Of a DNA stretch of 64,000 bases, positions 28,594-37,944 are shown one piece after another. Made by a program: the position numbers and the translations under genes. The stretch comes from Bacteroidales bacterium. GTDB lineage: Bacteria > Bacteroidota > Bacteroidia > Bacteroidales > GCA-2748055. Under the pieces are notes generated by a model. That model saw only the letters and a program-made list of their open reading frames with translations, did not search any database and was not told the origin of the DNA. Within the stretch, counting starts at the first letter, position 1; each line of letters opens with the position of its first letter. The stretch spans positions 105,396 to 169,395 of the forward strand of contig JAGLOO010000011.1 of NCBI GenBank assembly GCA_023138875.1. The letters are read 5' to 3'.

Positions 28594-31029
28594 ATGAAAT
28601 TCGGATATTTTAATGATAGCAGGAGAGAATATATAATTACCAATCCCAGAACACCTTACCCATGGATCAATTACCTGGGTTGCGAGGATTTTTATTCCAT
28701 CATTACCAACACGGCAGGGGGATATAGTTTCTATAAAGATGCCCGCTTAAGACGGATAACCCGGTACAGGTATAACAATGTACCTGTGGATGATGGGGGC
28801 AAATATTTTTATATCAATGAGAACGGGAAGGTGTGGTCGCCCGGGTGGAAACCGGTAAAAACCCCTCTCGATCGATATGAATGCCGGCATGGCCTGGGAT
28901 ATAGTGTAATCACAGGTGAGGTAGACGGGCTGGAAGCAGAGGTTCTCTATATGGTGCCCATTGGTTATCAGGGAGAGGTTCAGCGGGTAAAACTTAAGAA
29001 CAATAGTGACAGGAAGCGTTCATTCTCGCTTTTTTCATTTGTAGAATGGAGCCTGTGGGATGCACTGGATGATGCATCCAACTTCCAGCGGAATTTCTCT
29101 ACCGGGGAGGTTGAGATCGTTGGCTCCACCATTTACCATAAAACGGAGTTCCGTGAGCGTCGCGACCACTACGCTTTCTATACTGTCAATGAAGATCTGG
29201 AGGGTCTGGATACCGACCGTGAAGCCTTCCTGGGATTGTACAATGGATTTGATGCTCCCGATGCGGTAATGGAGTGCCAGTCACGCAATTCACATGCCCA
29301 TGGGTGGTCGCCCGTTGCGTCGCATCATCTGAAGATCGAACTGGAACCGGGTGAGGAAAAACAACTGGTTTTTGTTCTGGGTTACGTGGAAGTTCCTGTA
29401 AAAGAGAAATTCGCTGCGCACCAGGTGATCAATAAGGAACCCGCAGAGGAAATGATCAGCATGTTCAGGTCAGCCGGTGATGTGGACAGGGCTTTCACCG
29501 AACTGGGTAAATTCTGGGATGAACTGTTATCGGTCTACCAGCTTGAGCATCCGGAAGAGGAACTGAACAGGGCGGTGAATATCTGGAACCAGTACCAGTG
29601 CATGGTGACCTTCAATTTTAGCCGCAGCGCTTCCTTCTTTGAATCGGGGATTGGACGCGGCATGGGATTCAGGGATTCCAATCAGGACCTGATCGGATTT
29701 GTTCACCAGGTTCCCGGGCGGGCCAGGGAACGCATCATTGACATTGCATCCACCCAGTTTGAGGACGGGGGAGCCTATCACCAGTACCAGCCTCTGACCA
29801 AAAAGGGCAACGATGCAGTGGGTAGTAATTTTAATGATGATCCGCTCTGGCTGATTCTTTCAACAGATGAGTATATCAGGGAGACGGGTGACTGGAGCAT
29901 TCTGGATGAAATGGTTCCGTTTGATAACGATGAATCCAAAAAAGCCTCCCTGTTCGAGCACTTAAAAAGGTCGTTCTATCACGTGGTTAATACCCTGGGA
30001 CCCCACGGACTGCCGCTCATAGGACGGGCCGACTGGAACGATTGTCTGAACCTGAACTGTTTTTCGGAAACTCCCGGAGAGTCATTCCAAACCACAGAGA
30101 ACAGGGAAGGGGGCGTGGCTGAGTCGGTATTTATCGCAGGGATGTTTGTGCTCTATGGGGGTGCATTTGAACGGCTCTGCAGGAAGCTGGGTAAGAATAA
30201 TGAAGCAGATAAGGCTGCCGGGCATATAGCAGCAATGAAAAAGGTGGTTGACCTGCATGGATGGGATGGCGAATGGTTCATCCGGGCCTATGACCATTTT
30301 GGGGAAAAGGTGGGGAGTAAGGAGTGTGAGGAGGGAAAGATCTTCATTGAATCCCAGGGCATGTGTATTATGGCCGGCATCGGTCTTGATGATGGTCGCG
30401 CCAGGAAAACACTTGATGCTGTGAACGAACGCCTGGATTGTGAATATGGGATCGTTCTGAACAATCCTGCTTTTACAACATATATTGTTAAATACGGGGA
30501 GATCAGTTCCTACCCGGAAGGCTATAAGGAAAATGCAGGGATCTTTTGCCATAATAATCCATGGATCATGATCGCTGAAACACTCACCGGAAACGGGAAT
30601 GCCGCATGGCAGTACTTCAGGAAGATCTGTCCGACTTACCTGGAAGAGATCAGTGACCTTCATAAAACGGAACCTTATGTCTATTCCCAGATGATTGCAG
30701 GCAAAGATGCCCATAAACCCGGTGAGGCCAAAAACAGCTGGTTAACCGGAACGGCTGCATGGAATTTCTATGCCATTTCCCAGTACATTCTTGGCATCAG
30801 ACCTGATTTTGATGGTTTGCTCATTGATCCTGTTATTCCGGAGCAATGGGGAGGGTACCGTGTGACCCGGAAATTCAGAGGCGTCACATACCATATCGAG
30901 GTCTCGAATCCCGATCACGTTTCAAAAGGCGTGAAGGCGGTTCTTCTGAATGGCGAGAGGTTATCCGGTTCACTGGTCCCTATCTGTGAAGAAGGAAGCA
31001 CCCAGGAGGTGAAGGTGGTTATGGGGTAG
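28594..31029 (+). CDS. Cellobiose phosphorylase (GH94)
   Basis: An 811-residue cytosolic enzyme that splits cellobiose with phosphate into alpha-glucose 1-phosphate and glucose. Nearly every segment is recognisable: '[18 protein letters not shown]', '[16 protein letters not shown]', '[20 protein letters not shown]' and '[18 protein letters not shown]'. The catalytic aspartate motif is '[15 protein letters not shown]' (residues 480-483). I start at the ATG at 28594, the universal N-terminus of the family, not at the TTG ten codons earlier. It is convergent with the mannosylglucose phosphorylase gene, the stops being 27 bases apart. Phosphorolysis saves ATP, as expected in an anaerobe. Confidence 0.97.
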   Translation: MKFGYFNDSRREYIITNPRTPYPWINYLGCEDFYSIITNTAGGYSFYKDARLRRITRYRYNNVPVDDGGKYFYINENGKVWSPGWKPVKTPLDRYECRHGLGYSVITGEVDGLEAEVLYMVPIGYQGEVQRVKLKNNSDRKRSFSLFSFVEWSLWDALDDASNFQRNFSTGEVEIVGSTIYHKTEFRERRDHYAFYTVNEDLEGLDTDREAFLGLYNGFDAPDAVMECQSRNSHAHGWSPVASHHLKIELEPGEEKQLVFVLGYVEVPVKEKFAAHQVINKEPAEEMISMFRSAGDVDRAFTELGKFWDELLSVYQLEHPEEELNRAVNIWNQYQCMVTFNFSRSASFFESGIGRGMGFRDSNQDLIGFVHQVPGRARERIIDIASTQFEDGGAYHQYQPLTKKGNDAVGSNFNDDPLWLILSTDEYIRETGDWSILDEMVPFDNDESKKASLFEHLKRSFYHVVNTLGPHGLPLIGRADWNDCLNLNCFSETPGESFQTTENREGGVAESVFIAGMFVLYGGAFERLCRKLGKNNEADKAAGHIAAMKKVVDLHGWDGEWFIRAYDHFGEKVGSKECEEGKIFIESQGMCIMAGIGLDDGRARKTLDAVNERLDCEYGIVLNNPAFTTYIVKYGEISSYPEGYKENAGIFCHNNPWIMIAETLTGNGNAAWQYFRKICPTYLEEISDLHKTEPYVYSQMIAGKDAHKPGEAKNSWLTGTAAWNFYAISQYILGIRPDFDGLLIDPVIPEQWGGYRVTRKFRGVTYHIEVSNPDHVSKGVKAVLLNGERLSGSLVPICEEGSTQEVKVVMG

Positions 31030-31056
31030 CAACTCTTTTGCTTTGCAGTCCCTTGG

Positions 31057-32232
31057 TTAGAGCGCCTTGTTTTTATTAATCAACTGGTTAATAGCCTGTA
31101 CGGAAGCGGCTGACCGAAGTTGGTCCTCAGGGGTATTGATGCAGTAATCCACCAACTGTTCGATGGTGGAAGTGGCCACATGCATGCGTGTATCGGAGGA
31201 AGCATAGTAGATGAATACCTTGCCATCCTCATCAGCGATCCACCCATTGGTAAAGAGTACATTGGATACATCGCCCACACGTTCGTCCTGTAAGGGTCCC
31301 ATGAAAAGTCCACTGGGTTTATGGATCACCTTTGAGGGATCATCCAGTGCAGTCATAAACATATACAGGGTGTACCTCAAACCCGCAGCGCAATTGCGGA
31401 CACCGTGGGCAAGGTTCAGCCAGCCCTTGTCCGTTTTTATGGGTACAGGACCCTGCCCGTTCTTTAACTCATAAATGGTATGGTACCTCTTTGGATCCAT
31501 GATATTCTCTTCCTTCACTTCGGCATTGATCATTGATTCTGACAATCCGAAGGCGATACCTCCTCCTTTTCCGGTATCGATAAAACCATCCTGGGGACGG
31601 GTATAAAATGCATACTTTCCGTCAATAAATTCTGGATGAAGTACTACGTTCCTTTGCTGTCCTCCATAGGTGATCAGGTCGGGCAAACGTTCCCACTCCA
31701 CCAGGTCTTTGGTCCGGGCGATGCCGGCAGCAGCCAGCGCGCTGCTGGTATCCCCTGCAGGAGCATCCGGATCTTTTCTCTCTGTACAGAATACTCCGTA
31801 TATATGTCCATCCTCATGTTGGGTTAACCGCAAATCATAAACATTGGTATCGGGATCTTCGGTTTCGGGCATGGTAAGGGGTCGCTCCCAGAATCTGAAA
31901 TTATCTATTCCGTTAGGGCTCTCCGCGATGGCAAAAAATGATTTCCGATCATTTCCTTCACCTCTCACTGCCACCAGATATTTCCCGTTCCACTTGATGG
32001 CGCCGGAATTCATGGCCGCATTGAATCCGATCCGTTCCATAAAGTATGGATTGGTTTCCGGATTAAAGTCAAAACGCCACTCCAAGGGAAAATGGTCCCG
32101 GGTCAAAATTGGATTTTTGTACCGGTTGAAGATCCCGTTCACGCTGAAAAGTTGCTCATTTTTTCTTGATATCAACGCCTCATGTTTCTTTCTGATGGTG
32201 TCCATGCGTTCCTGAAACAATTTCTCTTTCAT
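31057..32232 (-). CDS. 4-O-beta-D-mannosyl-D-glucose phosphorylase (GH130)
   Basis: A 391-residue GH130 enzyme, the length of the Bacteroides fragilis mannosylglucose phosphorylase (390 residues). It converts mannosyl-beta-1,4-glucose and phosphate to alpha-mannose 1-phosphate and glucose. The family signature region is 'EDPDTNVYDLRLTQHEDG', with the probable catalytic aspartate at D133. Other conserved pieces are 'FMERIGFNAAMNSGAIKW', 'GGQQRNVVLHPEF' and 'WLNLAHGVRNCAAGLRYTL'. It is the last gene of the minus-strand mannan operon, 28 bases after the epimerase that makes its substrate. Cytoplasmic, no signal peptide. Confidence 0.94.
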   Translation of the reverse strand: MKEKLFQERMDTIRKKHEALISRKNEQLFSVNGIFNRYKNPILTRDHFPLEWRFDFNPETNPYFMERIGFNAAMNSGAIKWNGKYLVAVRGEGNDRKSFFAIAESPNGIDNFRFWERPLTMPETEDPDTNVYDLRLTQHEDGHIYGVFCTERKDPDAPAGDTSSALAAAGIARTKDLVEWERLPDLITYGGQQRNVVLHPEFIDGKYAFYTRPQDGFIDTGKGGGIAFGLSESMINAEVKEENIMDPKRYHTIYELKNGQGPVPIKTDKGWLNLAHGVRNCAAGLRYTLYMFMTALDDPSKVIHKPSGLFMGPLQDERVGDVSNVLFTNGWIADEDGKVFIYYASSDTRMHVATSTIEQLVDYCINTPEDQLRSAASVQAINQLINKNKAL

Positions 32233-32260
32233 CTTATTCTTTTTTTTTTATTATTTTGCG

Positions 32261-33463
32261 CTAGCAGGATTCAATTCTGCGGCTCAATTCCATGCAGGCC
32301 CGGCCATTGTGGTAGGGGCATTTCCAGAAACCGGCTTTTTCTTTTTCTGTATTGGGCTTGCCTTCCCTGTTCACGCTCCAGTACCATTCACCGTATTTAC
32401 GGTCAATGATCTTATCCTGAATAAACTTCCAGCTATTGATGGTTTTCCGGGCGAATTCTTCATCGCCCGACAGCTGGAATGCGTTGAAATAGCCCACCAT
32501 CGCTTCTGCTTGTGGCCACCAGTGCTTATCCGTATCAAGCCTGTTTTCCAGGGGAAATAGCTCATAGAACAGGCCATGGTCACTGTCCAGACCCATAAAA
32601 TTCTTACGGGCCATGTTCACAGCTACCTGTTCGGTTTTCTCAATCAGATCCGACTGTCCCAGAACTTCTGCTGCTTCGTGAAGCAACCAGGAGCATTCAA
32701 TATCGTGCCCGTAAGAAATTAAAGATGATTTCAGGTTCCAGTCGTCATCAAAAAAGAGATTCAGGTGATGTGTCTCCGGGTCAACAAATTTTTCGATAAA
32801 GAGAACAATGATATTTTTCAGGGCACGTTCCAGCCGGTGGTCTTTCCATACCCTGTAAAGGTTTGTATAGGCCTCCAGGATATGGAGGTGGGTATTCATG
32901 GTTTTGCTCTCATTGTCATCTTTTTCACTGAGTCGAAGATCAGCGACAGGTGTCCAGTCCCTCGCCAGGGCCTCGGTATACCCATTTCTTTCCGGGTCCA
33001 GAGCATGGGCTTCGATCTCTTCAAACAGTGTAATGGCCGTTTTAAGCGCCTGTTCATTCCCGCAGGCCTGCCGGTACTCTGTCATGGCGTAGATCACAAA
33101 GGCTATGGCGTAGATCTGCTTCCGCGAGTTGGCAACTTCTCCTTTATAGTCGAGTTCCCAGAAAACACCGCCAAGTTCCCTGTCCATAAAATAGTCCTGG
33201 ATATATTGGTAGGCCCTTTCGGCCGTTTCCAGGTAGGCCTGTTCCCCGTACATCCTGTATGCGGCAGCAAAGGTCCAGAGAATGCGCGCATTCATGATGG
33301 CCCCTTTGTTCGCTTTCTCCAGGGTCTGGTTAAAGTGTGTGACATGACCGTGAAATCCCCCATATGCGTGATCCGGGGTATACTTCATCCAGAATGACAG
33401 GATGTTCGATTCCAACTCCTGTTCAAGTTCTTTCTTCAGTCTCCTGAACTGACCTGTGATCAT
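32261..33463 (-). CDS. Cellobiose 2-epimerase (AGE superfamily)
   Basis: A 400-residue (alpha/alpha)6-barrel epimerase. Motifs typical of cellobiose 2-epimerases are visible: 'GGFHGHV' near the N-terminus, 'MNTHLHILEAYTNLYRVW', 'YGHDIECSWLLHEAA', 'HWWPQAEAMVGYFNA' and 'GFWKCPYHNGRACMEL', carrying the histidines used for 2-epimerisation. In this pathway it converts mannobiose to mannosyl-glucose for the next enzyme; it also acts on cellobiose in known members. Its start overlaps the symporter stop by four bases, so the two genes are translationally coupled. Confidence 0.95.
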   Translation of the reverse strand: MITGQFRRLKKELEQELESNILSFWMKYTPDHAYGGFHGHVTHFNQTLEKANKGAIMNARILWTFAAAYRMYGEQAYLETAERAYQYIQDYFMDRELGGVFWELDYKGEVANSRKQIYAIAFVIYAMTEYRQACGNEQALKTAITLFEEIEAHALDPERNGYTEALARDWTPVADLRLSEKDDNESKTMNTHLHILEAYTNLYRVWKDHRLERALKNIIVLFIEKFVDPETHHLNLFFDDDWNLKSSLISYGHDIECSWLLHEAAEVLGQSDLIEKTEQVAVNMARKNFMGLDSDHGLFYELFPLENRLDTDKHWWPQAEAMVGYFNAFQLSGDEEFARKTINSWKFIQDKIIDRKYGEWYWSVNREGKPNTEKEKAGFWKCPYHNGRACMELSRRIESC

Positions 33464-35298
33464 TTTGCGGCCGGCCTCTCATCCGGCAGCCTGTCCCACC
33501 ACGTCTTCTTCATAATGATAAAACAAACCACGATAATAGCGATGGAGATACTTAGTGGTAACATTTTTTTCAGAACAATATAGATGGGGAAAATGACTAG
33601 GGCGGTCTGGGCAATGATGCCTACCAGGATGTTGAACATATCCCTCCTGAAGTCGGCATTTTTTCTGAAGCTGGGATCTTCGGCAACCACCTTATCGTGG
33701 ATGGGTTTCCAGAAGCCCCAAGGTCTGACATTCTTATAGAAGTTCTTTAAAGTCTCTTCATCCGTTGGAGGTGAGGTATAGGTGCCGATCAGACATCCGG
33801 CCAGAGAGATCACAAGAATGAGGGGGAAATAGTAGAGATCGAGTGTATCGAAAACGGATGGGAAGATGAGGGCCGGGATGATCCCTGAAACCATGCCCCA
33901 GAAAAATCCCGAACCGTTGAACCGCCACCAGTACCATTTCAAAATATTGGCAGCCATATAACTGCCCCAGAGGGCGGAGACGATCCATTGAAGGATGCTG
34001 TTCACATCCAGGGCAAAGATCCCAAATACAATACTGATGGCCACCACTACGATCCCGGAGATGTAATTGGTACGGCTTACCTGTTTCCTGGAAGCATTGG
34101 GTTTAATGTACTTGATATAGACATCATTGACAATGTAGGCCTGGGCTGCATTCAGTGTGCCCGCAAAGGTCGACATGAATGCTGCCAGCAATCCGGCCAG
34201 GAGCAGTCCCATCATCCCGACCGGTACGAACTGACTGATGGCCGAAGGAAGGATCTGTTCAAAATCGATTCTGCCACCCACCATCAGGTCGAGCTGGTCA
34301 TAGAACACCAGTCCCAGTACCGCAAATCCGGTGATCATGAAATACCTTGTTGGCATCAGCACCACAGAAACAAATCCGGACATCTTGGCGGCATCTTTGG
34401 GAGATTTGGTGGAGAGGATCTTCTGCATGTCATAGTTGGGAGCCGGACCAGCAGCACTTACCAGGATCCCTTTGAAAAGCATCATGGAAAAGAAGATACT
34501 GAACAGGGAATACCCGTCGCTGGCAATCTTGTCATTCACTTCATCAATGATCCCTGTCCAGTTCATATCCAGCCTGACTCCGAAAAAGGGATTCATCCAG
34601 CCATCGGGTACATTCAAGGGGTGGACAGACAGGGCATTCATTGCAATGACGCCAATGACAATGGCAGAGATGGTCATGATGGTATACTGGATCACATCTG
34701 CCCAAACGATGCTGGTCATTCCGCCAAGGATGGCATAGAACATGGCGAATAGGGTAAAGACGATCCCATACATATGGGCTACATATTGGGGAGCCACCTC
34801 AAAAGGAATGTAGGGGGAGACTATTTCCCAGGGGATAAAGATCTCCACAAATTTACCCAGGCCGATGAATCCGTAGGCAAGAAACCCAAGGCAGCTGATC
34901 AGTGCAAATACGATGACGACCCCATGTGAAAGCTTCCCGTCCTTCCCTGAACCAAATCTGGTTCCGATCCACTCGGCTCCTGTGGTGGCATTGGAGCGGC
35001 GCAGCCATATGGATAGGAATACCATGAGAAAGATCTGGTTAAACACAGGCCATAGCCAGGGTATCCAGATGCTTTTTAAACCATATACAAAAGCCAGTGT
35101 AACCAGCCACATGGTTCCGGAGATATCAAACATTCCGGAGGCATTGCTGAGTCCCAGCATGTACCAGGGGAGCTTGTTGCCGCCCAGCATGTAGGCAGTT
35201 TTGTCTTTTTGCGCACGTTTCTTTAGTAACAGGCCTATCACAATGGTCGATGCGAGGTAGGCACAGATGATAAGGATGTCGATGGGGGTAAGTTTCAT
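33460..35298 (-). CDS. Sodium/solute symporter (SSS family), probable manno-oligosaccharide importer
   Basis: A 612-residue inner-membrane transporter of the SSS family with about 13-14 predicted transmembrane helices. The N-terminus 'TPIDILIICAYLASTIVIG' and 'MLGGNKLPWYMLGLSNASG' is typical of sugar-specific members, and the C-terminal part includes a soluble segment ('FWKPIHDKVVAEDPSFRKN'). It lies between the GH26 mannanase and the epimerase in the order seen in the B. fragilis mannan operon, so it should import mannobiose with sodium. The substrate is inferred from context, not from the sequence. Confidence 0.92.
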   Translation of the reverse strand: MKLTPIDILIICAYLASTIVIGLLLKKRAQKDKTAYMLGGNKLPWYMLGLSNASGMFDISGTMWLVTLAFVYGLKSIWIPWLWPVFNQIFLMVFLSIWLRRSNATTGAEWIGTRFGSGKDGKLSHGVVIVFALISCLGFLAYGFIGLGKFVEIFIPWEIVSPYIPFEVAPQYVAHMYGIVFTLFAMFYAILGGMTSIVWADVIQYTIMTISAIVIGVIAMNALSVHPLNVPDGWMNPFFGVRLDMNWTGIIDEVNDKIASDGYSLFSIFFSMMLFKGILVSAAGPAPNYDMQKILSTKSPKDAAKMSGFVSVVLMPTRYFMITGFAVLGLVFYDQLDLMVGGRIDFEQILPSAISQFVPVGMMGLLLAGLLAAFMSTFAGTLNAAQAYIVNDVYIKYIKPNASRKQVSRTNYISGIVVVAISIVFGIFALDVNSILQWIVSALWGSYMAANILKWYWWRFNGSGFFWGMVSGIIPALIFPSVFDTLDLYYFPLILVISLAGCLIGTYTSPPTDEETLKNFYKNVRPWGFWKPIHDKVVAEDPSFRKNADFRRDMFNILVGIIAQTALVIFPIYIVLKKMLPLSISIAIIVVCFIIMKKTWWDRLPDERPAAK

Positions 35299-35316
35299 GT
35301 GTAGGCTTAAGCAGAG

Positions 35317-36468
35317 TTATTGGATGTAAAGATCGGGTAGTTCTGAAAGTGATAACATCAGGCTGTCATTCATAAATTTGATAAAATCCGGAGCGCTGGT
35401 ATGTCCCGGGTAGGGGGCATAGAAATGGTCCGGCCGGCCGTTTCGCCAGAACAGGATCCATGCTGCTTTCCGGGTTGAGGTGTTGGTCTTCAGGGTAGAC
35501 AACACAACATCGGTAAACCATACCGGGTTGGGAATGGCTTCCAGTCCGGTTTCAGAAATGGTCATGAGTTTCGCATGGGCAGTGGACAGGGAGTCCAGTG
35601 TTTCCAGCATGAATACAGTCTGATGAGTCGCTTCTTTTCTATTGAGTCCTTTGTAATCGTCAAATCCCATCACATCCACATAGTCGTCGCCCGGGTAAAA
35701 GGTCATATACTCCTGGGTTGAAGTAAAAAGGTCTGTAGAATATGCAATGATCAGGTGATGAAGCTGTTTCTCATTTCTGAGATAATCAATTGTGAATCGG
35801 AACAGTTCTATATAGCTGTCGGGAGTACAGGATTTGGTGCCCCACCAGAACCATCCGCCATTCATCTCATGGAACGGGCGGAAGATCACAGGTATGGGGA
35901 GCCCGTCGTTGGTTTTCAGGCTGGAGAAGAATTCAGCAGCCAGATCCAGTTTTTCCAGGTAGGTTTCGTGTGCACTCCCCCCGGGAAGCACTGCGTCCAC
36001 GCAGGGAGCAATGTCCCAGCTACTTCCTCCCGATGCATAATTCCGCATGTGCCAGCTGTAAGTGTTGATCCCTCCATTATTAAAAGCTGAGATGGCCCAC
36101 TGCTTCATCTCGCTGAAGGGTACTCCGTCAATATTTTCAGTATCACCCATGTGTCCCAGGTCCCATCCAAACACTGCCGGATGATCTCCGGATACATCAT
36201 GGATATCGGTCCGGAATTCATCGCCTTTCCAGCCCATACCATAGGCCAGCGCATCCTGGTGGCCCAGGAGGACATGGTCGTTTGAGAGTTGGTACAGGTT
36301 GTAATAGAGTGAGCTGGCCATGGGAGTGGCCAGGGTATCGCTTAAAGCTATTGTTGACACATTCTCCGCGATTTCATTCTGGCTTTGCGTGTCTGTTCCG
36401 GATGTACAGGAGGAAAGAACCACCAGGATGAGCAGAAATAGACCGATTATCCTGAACATGGAAATCAA
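35317..36468 (-). CDS. GH26 beta-mannanase, outer-membrane or periplasmic lipoprotein
   Basis: A 383-residue GH26 enzyme with a lipoprotein signal (lipid cysteine C21, LVVLSSC). The acid/base glutamate is E201 in 'VIFRPFHEMNGGWFWWG' and the nucleophile is E306 in 'LMTISETGLEA'; both motifs are diagnostic. GH26 members in this operon type release mannobiose from beta-1,4-mannan or manno-oligosaccharides. It starts 30 bases after the DUF418 gene and ends 18 bases before the symporter. A start three codons later (MFRIIG) is possible. Confidence 0.95.
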   Translation of the reverse strand: MISMFRIIGLFLLILVVLSSCTSGTDTQSQNEIAENVSTIALSDTLATPMASSLYYNLYQLSNDHVLLGHQDALAYGMGWKGDEFRTDIHDVSGDHPAVFGWDLGHMGDTENIDGVPFSEMKQWAISAFNNGGINTYSWHMRNYASGGSSWDIAPCVDAVLPGGSAHETYLEKLDLAAEFFSSLKTNDGLPIPVIFRPFHEMNGGWFWWGTKSCTPDSYIELFRFTIDYLRNEKQLHHLIIAYSTDLFTSTQEYMTFYPGDDYVDVMGFDDYKGLNRKEATHQTVFMLETLDSLSTAHAKLMTISETGLEAIPNPVWFTDVVLSTLKTNTSTRKAAWILFWRNGRPDHFYAPYPGHTSAPDFIKFMNDSLMLSLSELPDLYIQ

Positions 36469-36498
36469 GGGTTGGTTACAGCGGGTAAAAATATCATT

Positions 36499-37776
36499 TT
36501 AATGCGAAAGTAAAAATGCGCGTCCGTAGGTAAGCCGGCGCCAGATCCATTCAAGTGGTCCGAATCTGAAATACTTTAGCCAGAGGGGACTGAAAATGAG
36601 CTGGAATAGCCAGATGCCTGCAACCAGGTAGTACAGCTCATAACGCTGCCACTGCCCATACTGCCTGAATGCGATGAAAACGATGGTAGCAATGAACGAA
36701 TGCATCACATAGTTGGTGAGTGCCATCCTTCCCACAGCTGCAATGGCCCGTTTCAGTACCTTCAGGAAGTTCAGTTTGATACAGATCATAATGAGACCCA
36801 CATGACCCATTGTCAGAGTAAGCCTGCCAAGGTCATAGGTTTGATTGAGCCGGAAGTATGTGATGAGATCAAATTGCGACTGGATATATGTTGTTGTTTC
36901 GTACCAGTTCACAGGGATGCCGATTCCATATCCCAGCAGTACCATCAGGCCGTAGAACCGGTACTTCTTTTCGCCATGAAAGATCCGCCACCTGAAAAGG
37001 GCCATGCCAAGCAGCATCATGCTCAGTGCATCCAGGAACCCGTTTCGGTAAAAGTATTCTGTCTGCATGAAACGGACATAGGGAGCCATGGTTTTGAATG
37101 CCGGGAAGTATCCCGAACGCATGGATGAGATGACCCGTTCCCTGGATGCGGCATCCGGTTTATAGGAGGCCAGTTTATAATACCATGTGTTCATGCTTTC
37201 GTACTGGTCTGCCGTGATCTCTTCCCCACCGGCAAGCATTTCTTCTGCAACAATAGTTTCCTCATAGATTCTTTTAACATCATGGTAATCAGCTATTTTG
37301 ATCAACACCAGAACCATTATAAGGAAAGCGGAGAATAGGACCAGCCTTGCAGGAGGGACTTTCCTGACCGGGAACAGGAAAAGGCCTACAATACCGTAAT
37401 AAAAGAGGACTTCACCCGGAAAGATGAGGAAATAAGCATGAATGATGCCAAACAGGATGAGCCAGATGGTCCTCCGGTACCAGGCATTCGCAATTTCCAG
37501 TCCACCGCCTTTCTCCTCTTTGACAGCCGTAAACAGGATCACTCCTGCTCCAAACAGCATGCTGAAGATGCCCCGCATGGTCCCTTCGATCAGCAGGTTG
37601 TTGATGAAGAAGATCCGCAGGTTCCATCCGGAGTCTCCACCATGTCCGGATGGATCCCAGTATGCAGGATCGGGCAGGGAAAGACTCACCACATTCATCA
37701 ACAGGATACCGAGAAGTGCAACACCCCTGAGGACATCCACCGAGTTGATCCGTTCTTGTGCTCGAACTGGTTCCAT
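36499..37776 (-). CDS. DUF418 (YeiB-type) polytopic membrane protein
   Basis: A 425-residue membrane protein of the DUF418/YeiB family. The N-terminus 'INSVDVLRGVALLGILLMN' and 'GTMRGIFSMLFGAGVILF' are hallmarks, and the C-terminal DUF418 domain contains 'GRMALTNYVMHSFIATIVF'. About 10-12 hydrophobic segments are visible. The molecular function is not established; acyltransferase-3-like relationships have been suggested for the fold. It is the first gene in line with the GH26-symporter-epimerase-phosphorylase operon (30-base gap), so it could be co-transcribed and have a role in mannan use, for example de-acetylation or acyl handling. That link is speculative. Confidence 0.88.
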   Translation of the reverse strand: MEPVRAQERINSVDVLRGVALLGILLMNVVSLSLPDPAYWDPSGHGGDSGWNLRIFFINNLLIEGTMRGIFSMLFGAGVILFTAVKEEKGGGLEIANAWYRRTIWLILFGIIHAYFLIFPGEVLFYYGIVGLFLFPVRKVPPARLVLFSAFLIMVLVLIKIADYHDVKRIYEETIVAEEMLAGGEEITADQYESMNTWYYKLASYKPDAASRERVISSMRSGYFPAFKTMAPYVRFMQTEYFYRNGFLDALSMMLLGMALFRWRIFHGEKKYRFYGLMVLLGYGIGIPVNWYETTTYIQSQFDLITYFRLNQTYDLGRLTLTMGHVGLIMICIKLNFLKVLKRAIAAVGRMALTNYVMHSFIATIVFIAFRQYGQWQRYELYYLVAGIWLFQLIFSPLWLKYFRFGPLEWIWRRLTYGRAFLLSH

Positions 37777-37810
37777 CTATTAAACGGGGAATTTCACGTC
37801 ATTGAAATTA

Positions 37811-37853
37811 CAAAAATATATGCCCCCTGGCAAAAAGAGCGCAGGGGCATATA
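37811..37853 (-). promoter_or_regulatory. Promoter -7 box with adjoining palindrome ahead of the DUF418/mannan operon
   Basis: A near-perfect inverted repeat, TATATGCCCC-N17-GGGGCATATA (37817-37853), extends by TG/CA past one bulged C. On the minus strand it is followed at once by TATTTTTG (37811-37818), a full match to the -7 element TAnnTTTG, while no TTTG -33 box lies at the right distance. The palindrome therefore occupies the -33 region, as an activator or repressor site would. It could also act as an RNA hairpin if transcription starts further up. The stretch 37854-37944 shows nothing else. Confidence 0.5.
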
Positions 37854-37944
37854 ATATACTTATCTATGAAAAACTGAGGATGTTTTGATAATCCCCTCGA
37901 TTCTCCTAAATTGCGTATTCCGAAAAAGTTAAGGTAAATCAAAC

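Noticed and set aside
33988-34752. 254-residue plus-strand ORF
   Set aside because: Shadow of the symporter gene; rich in His/Asp/Gly in a way typical of antisense membrane-protein frames.
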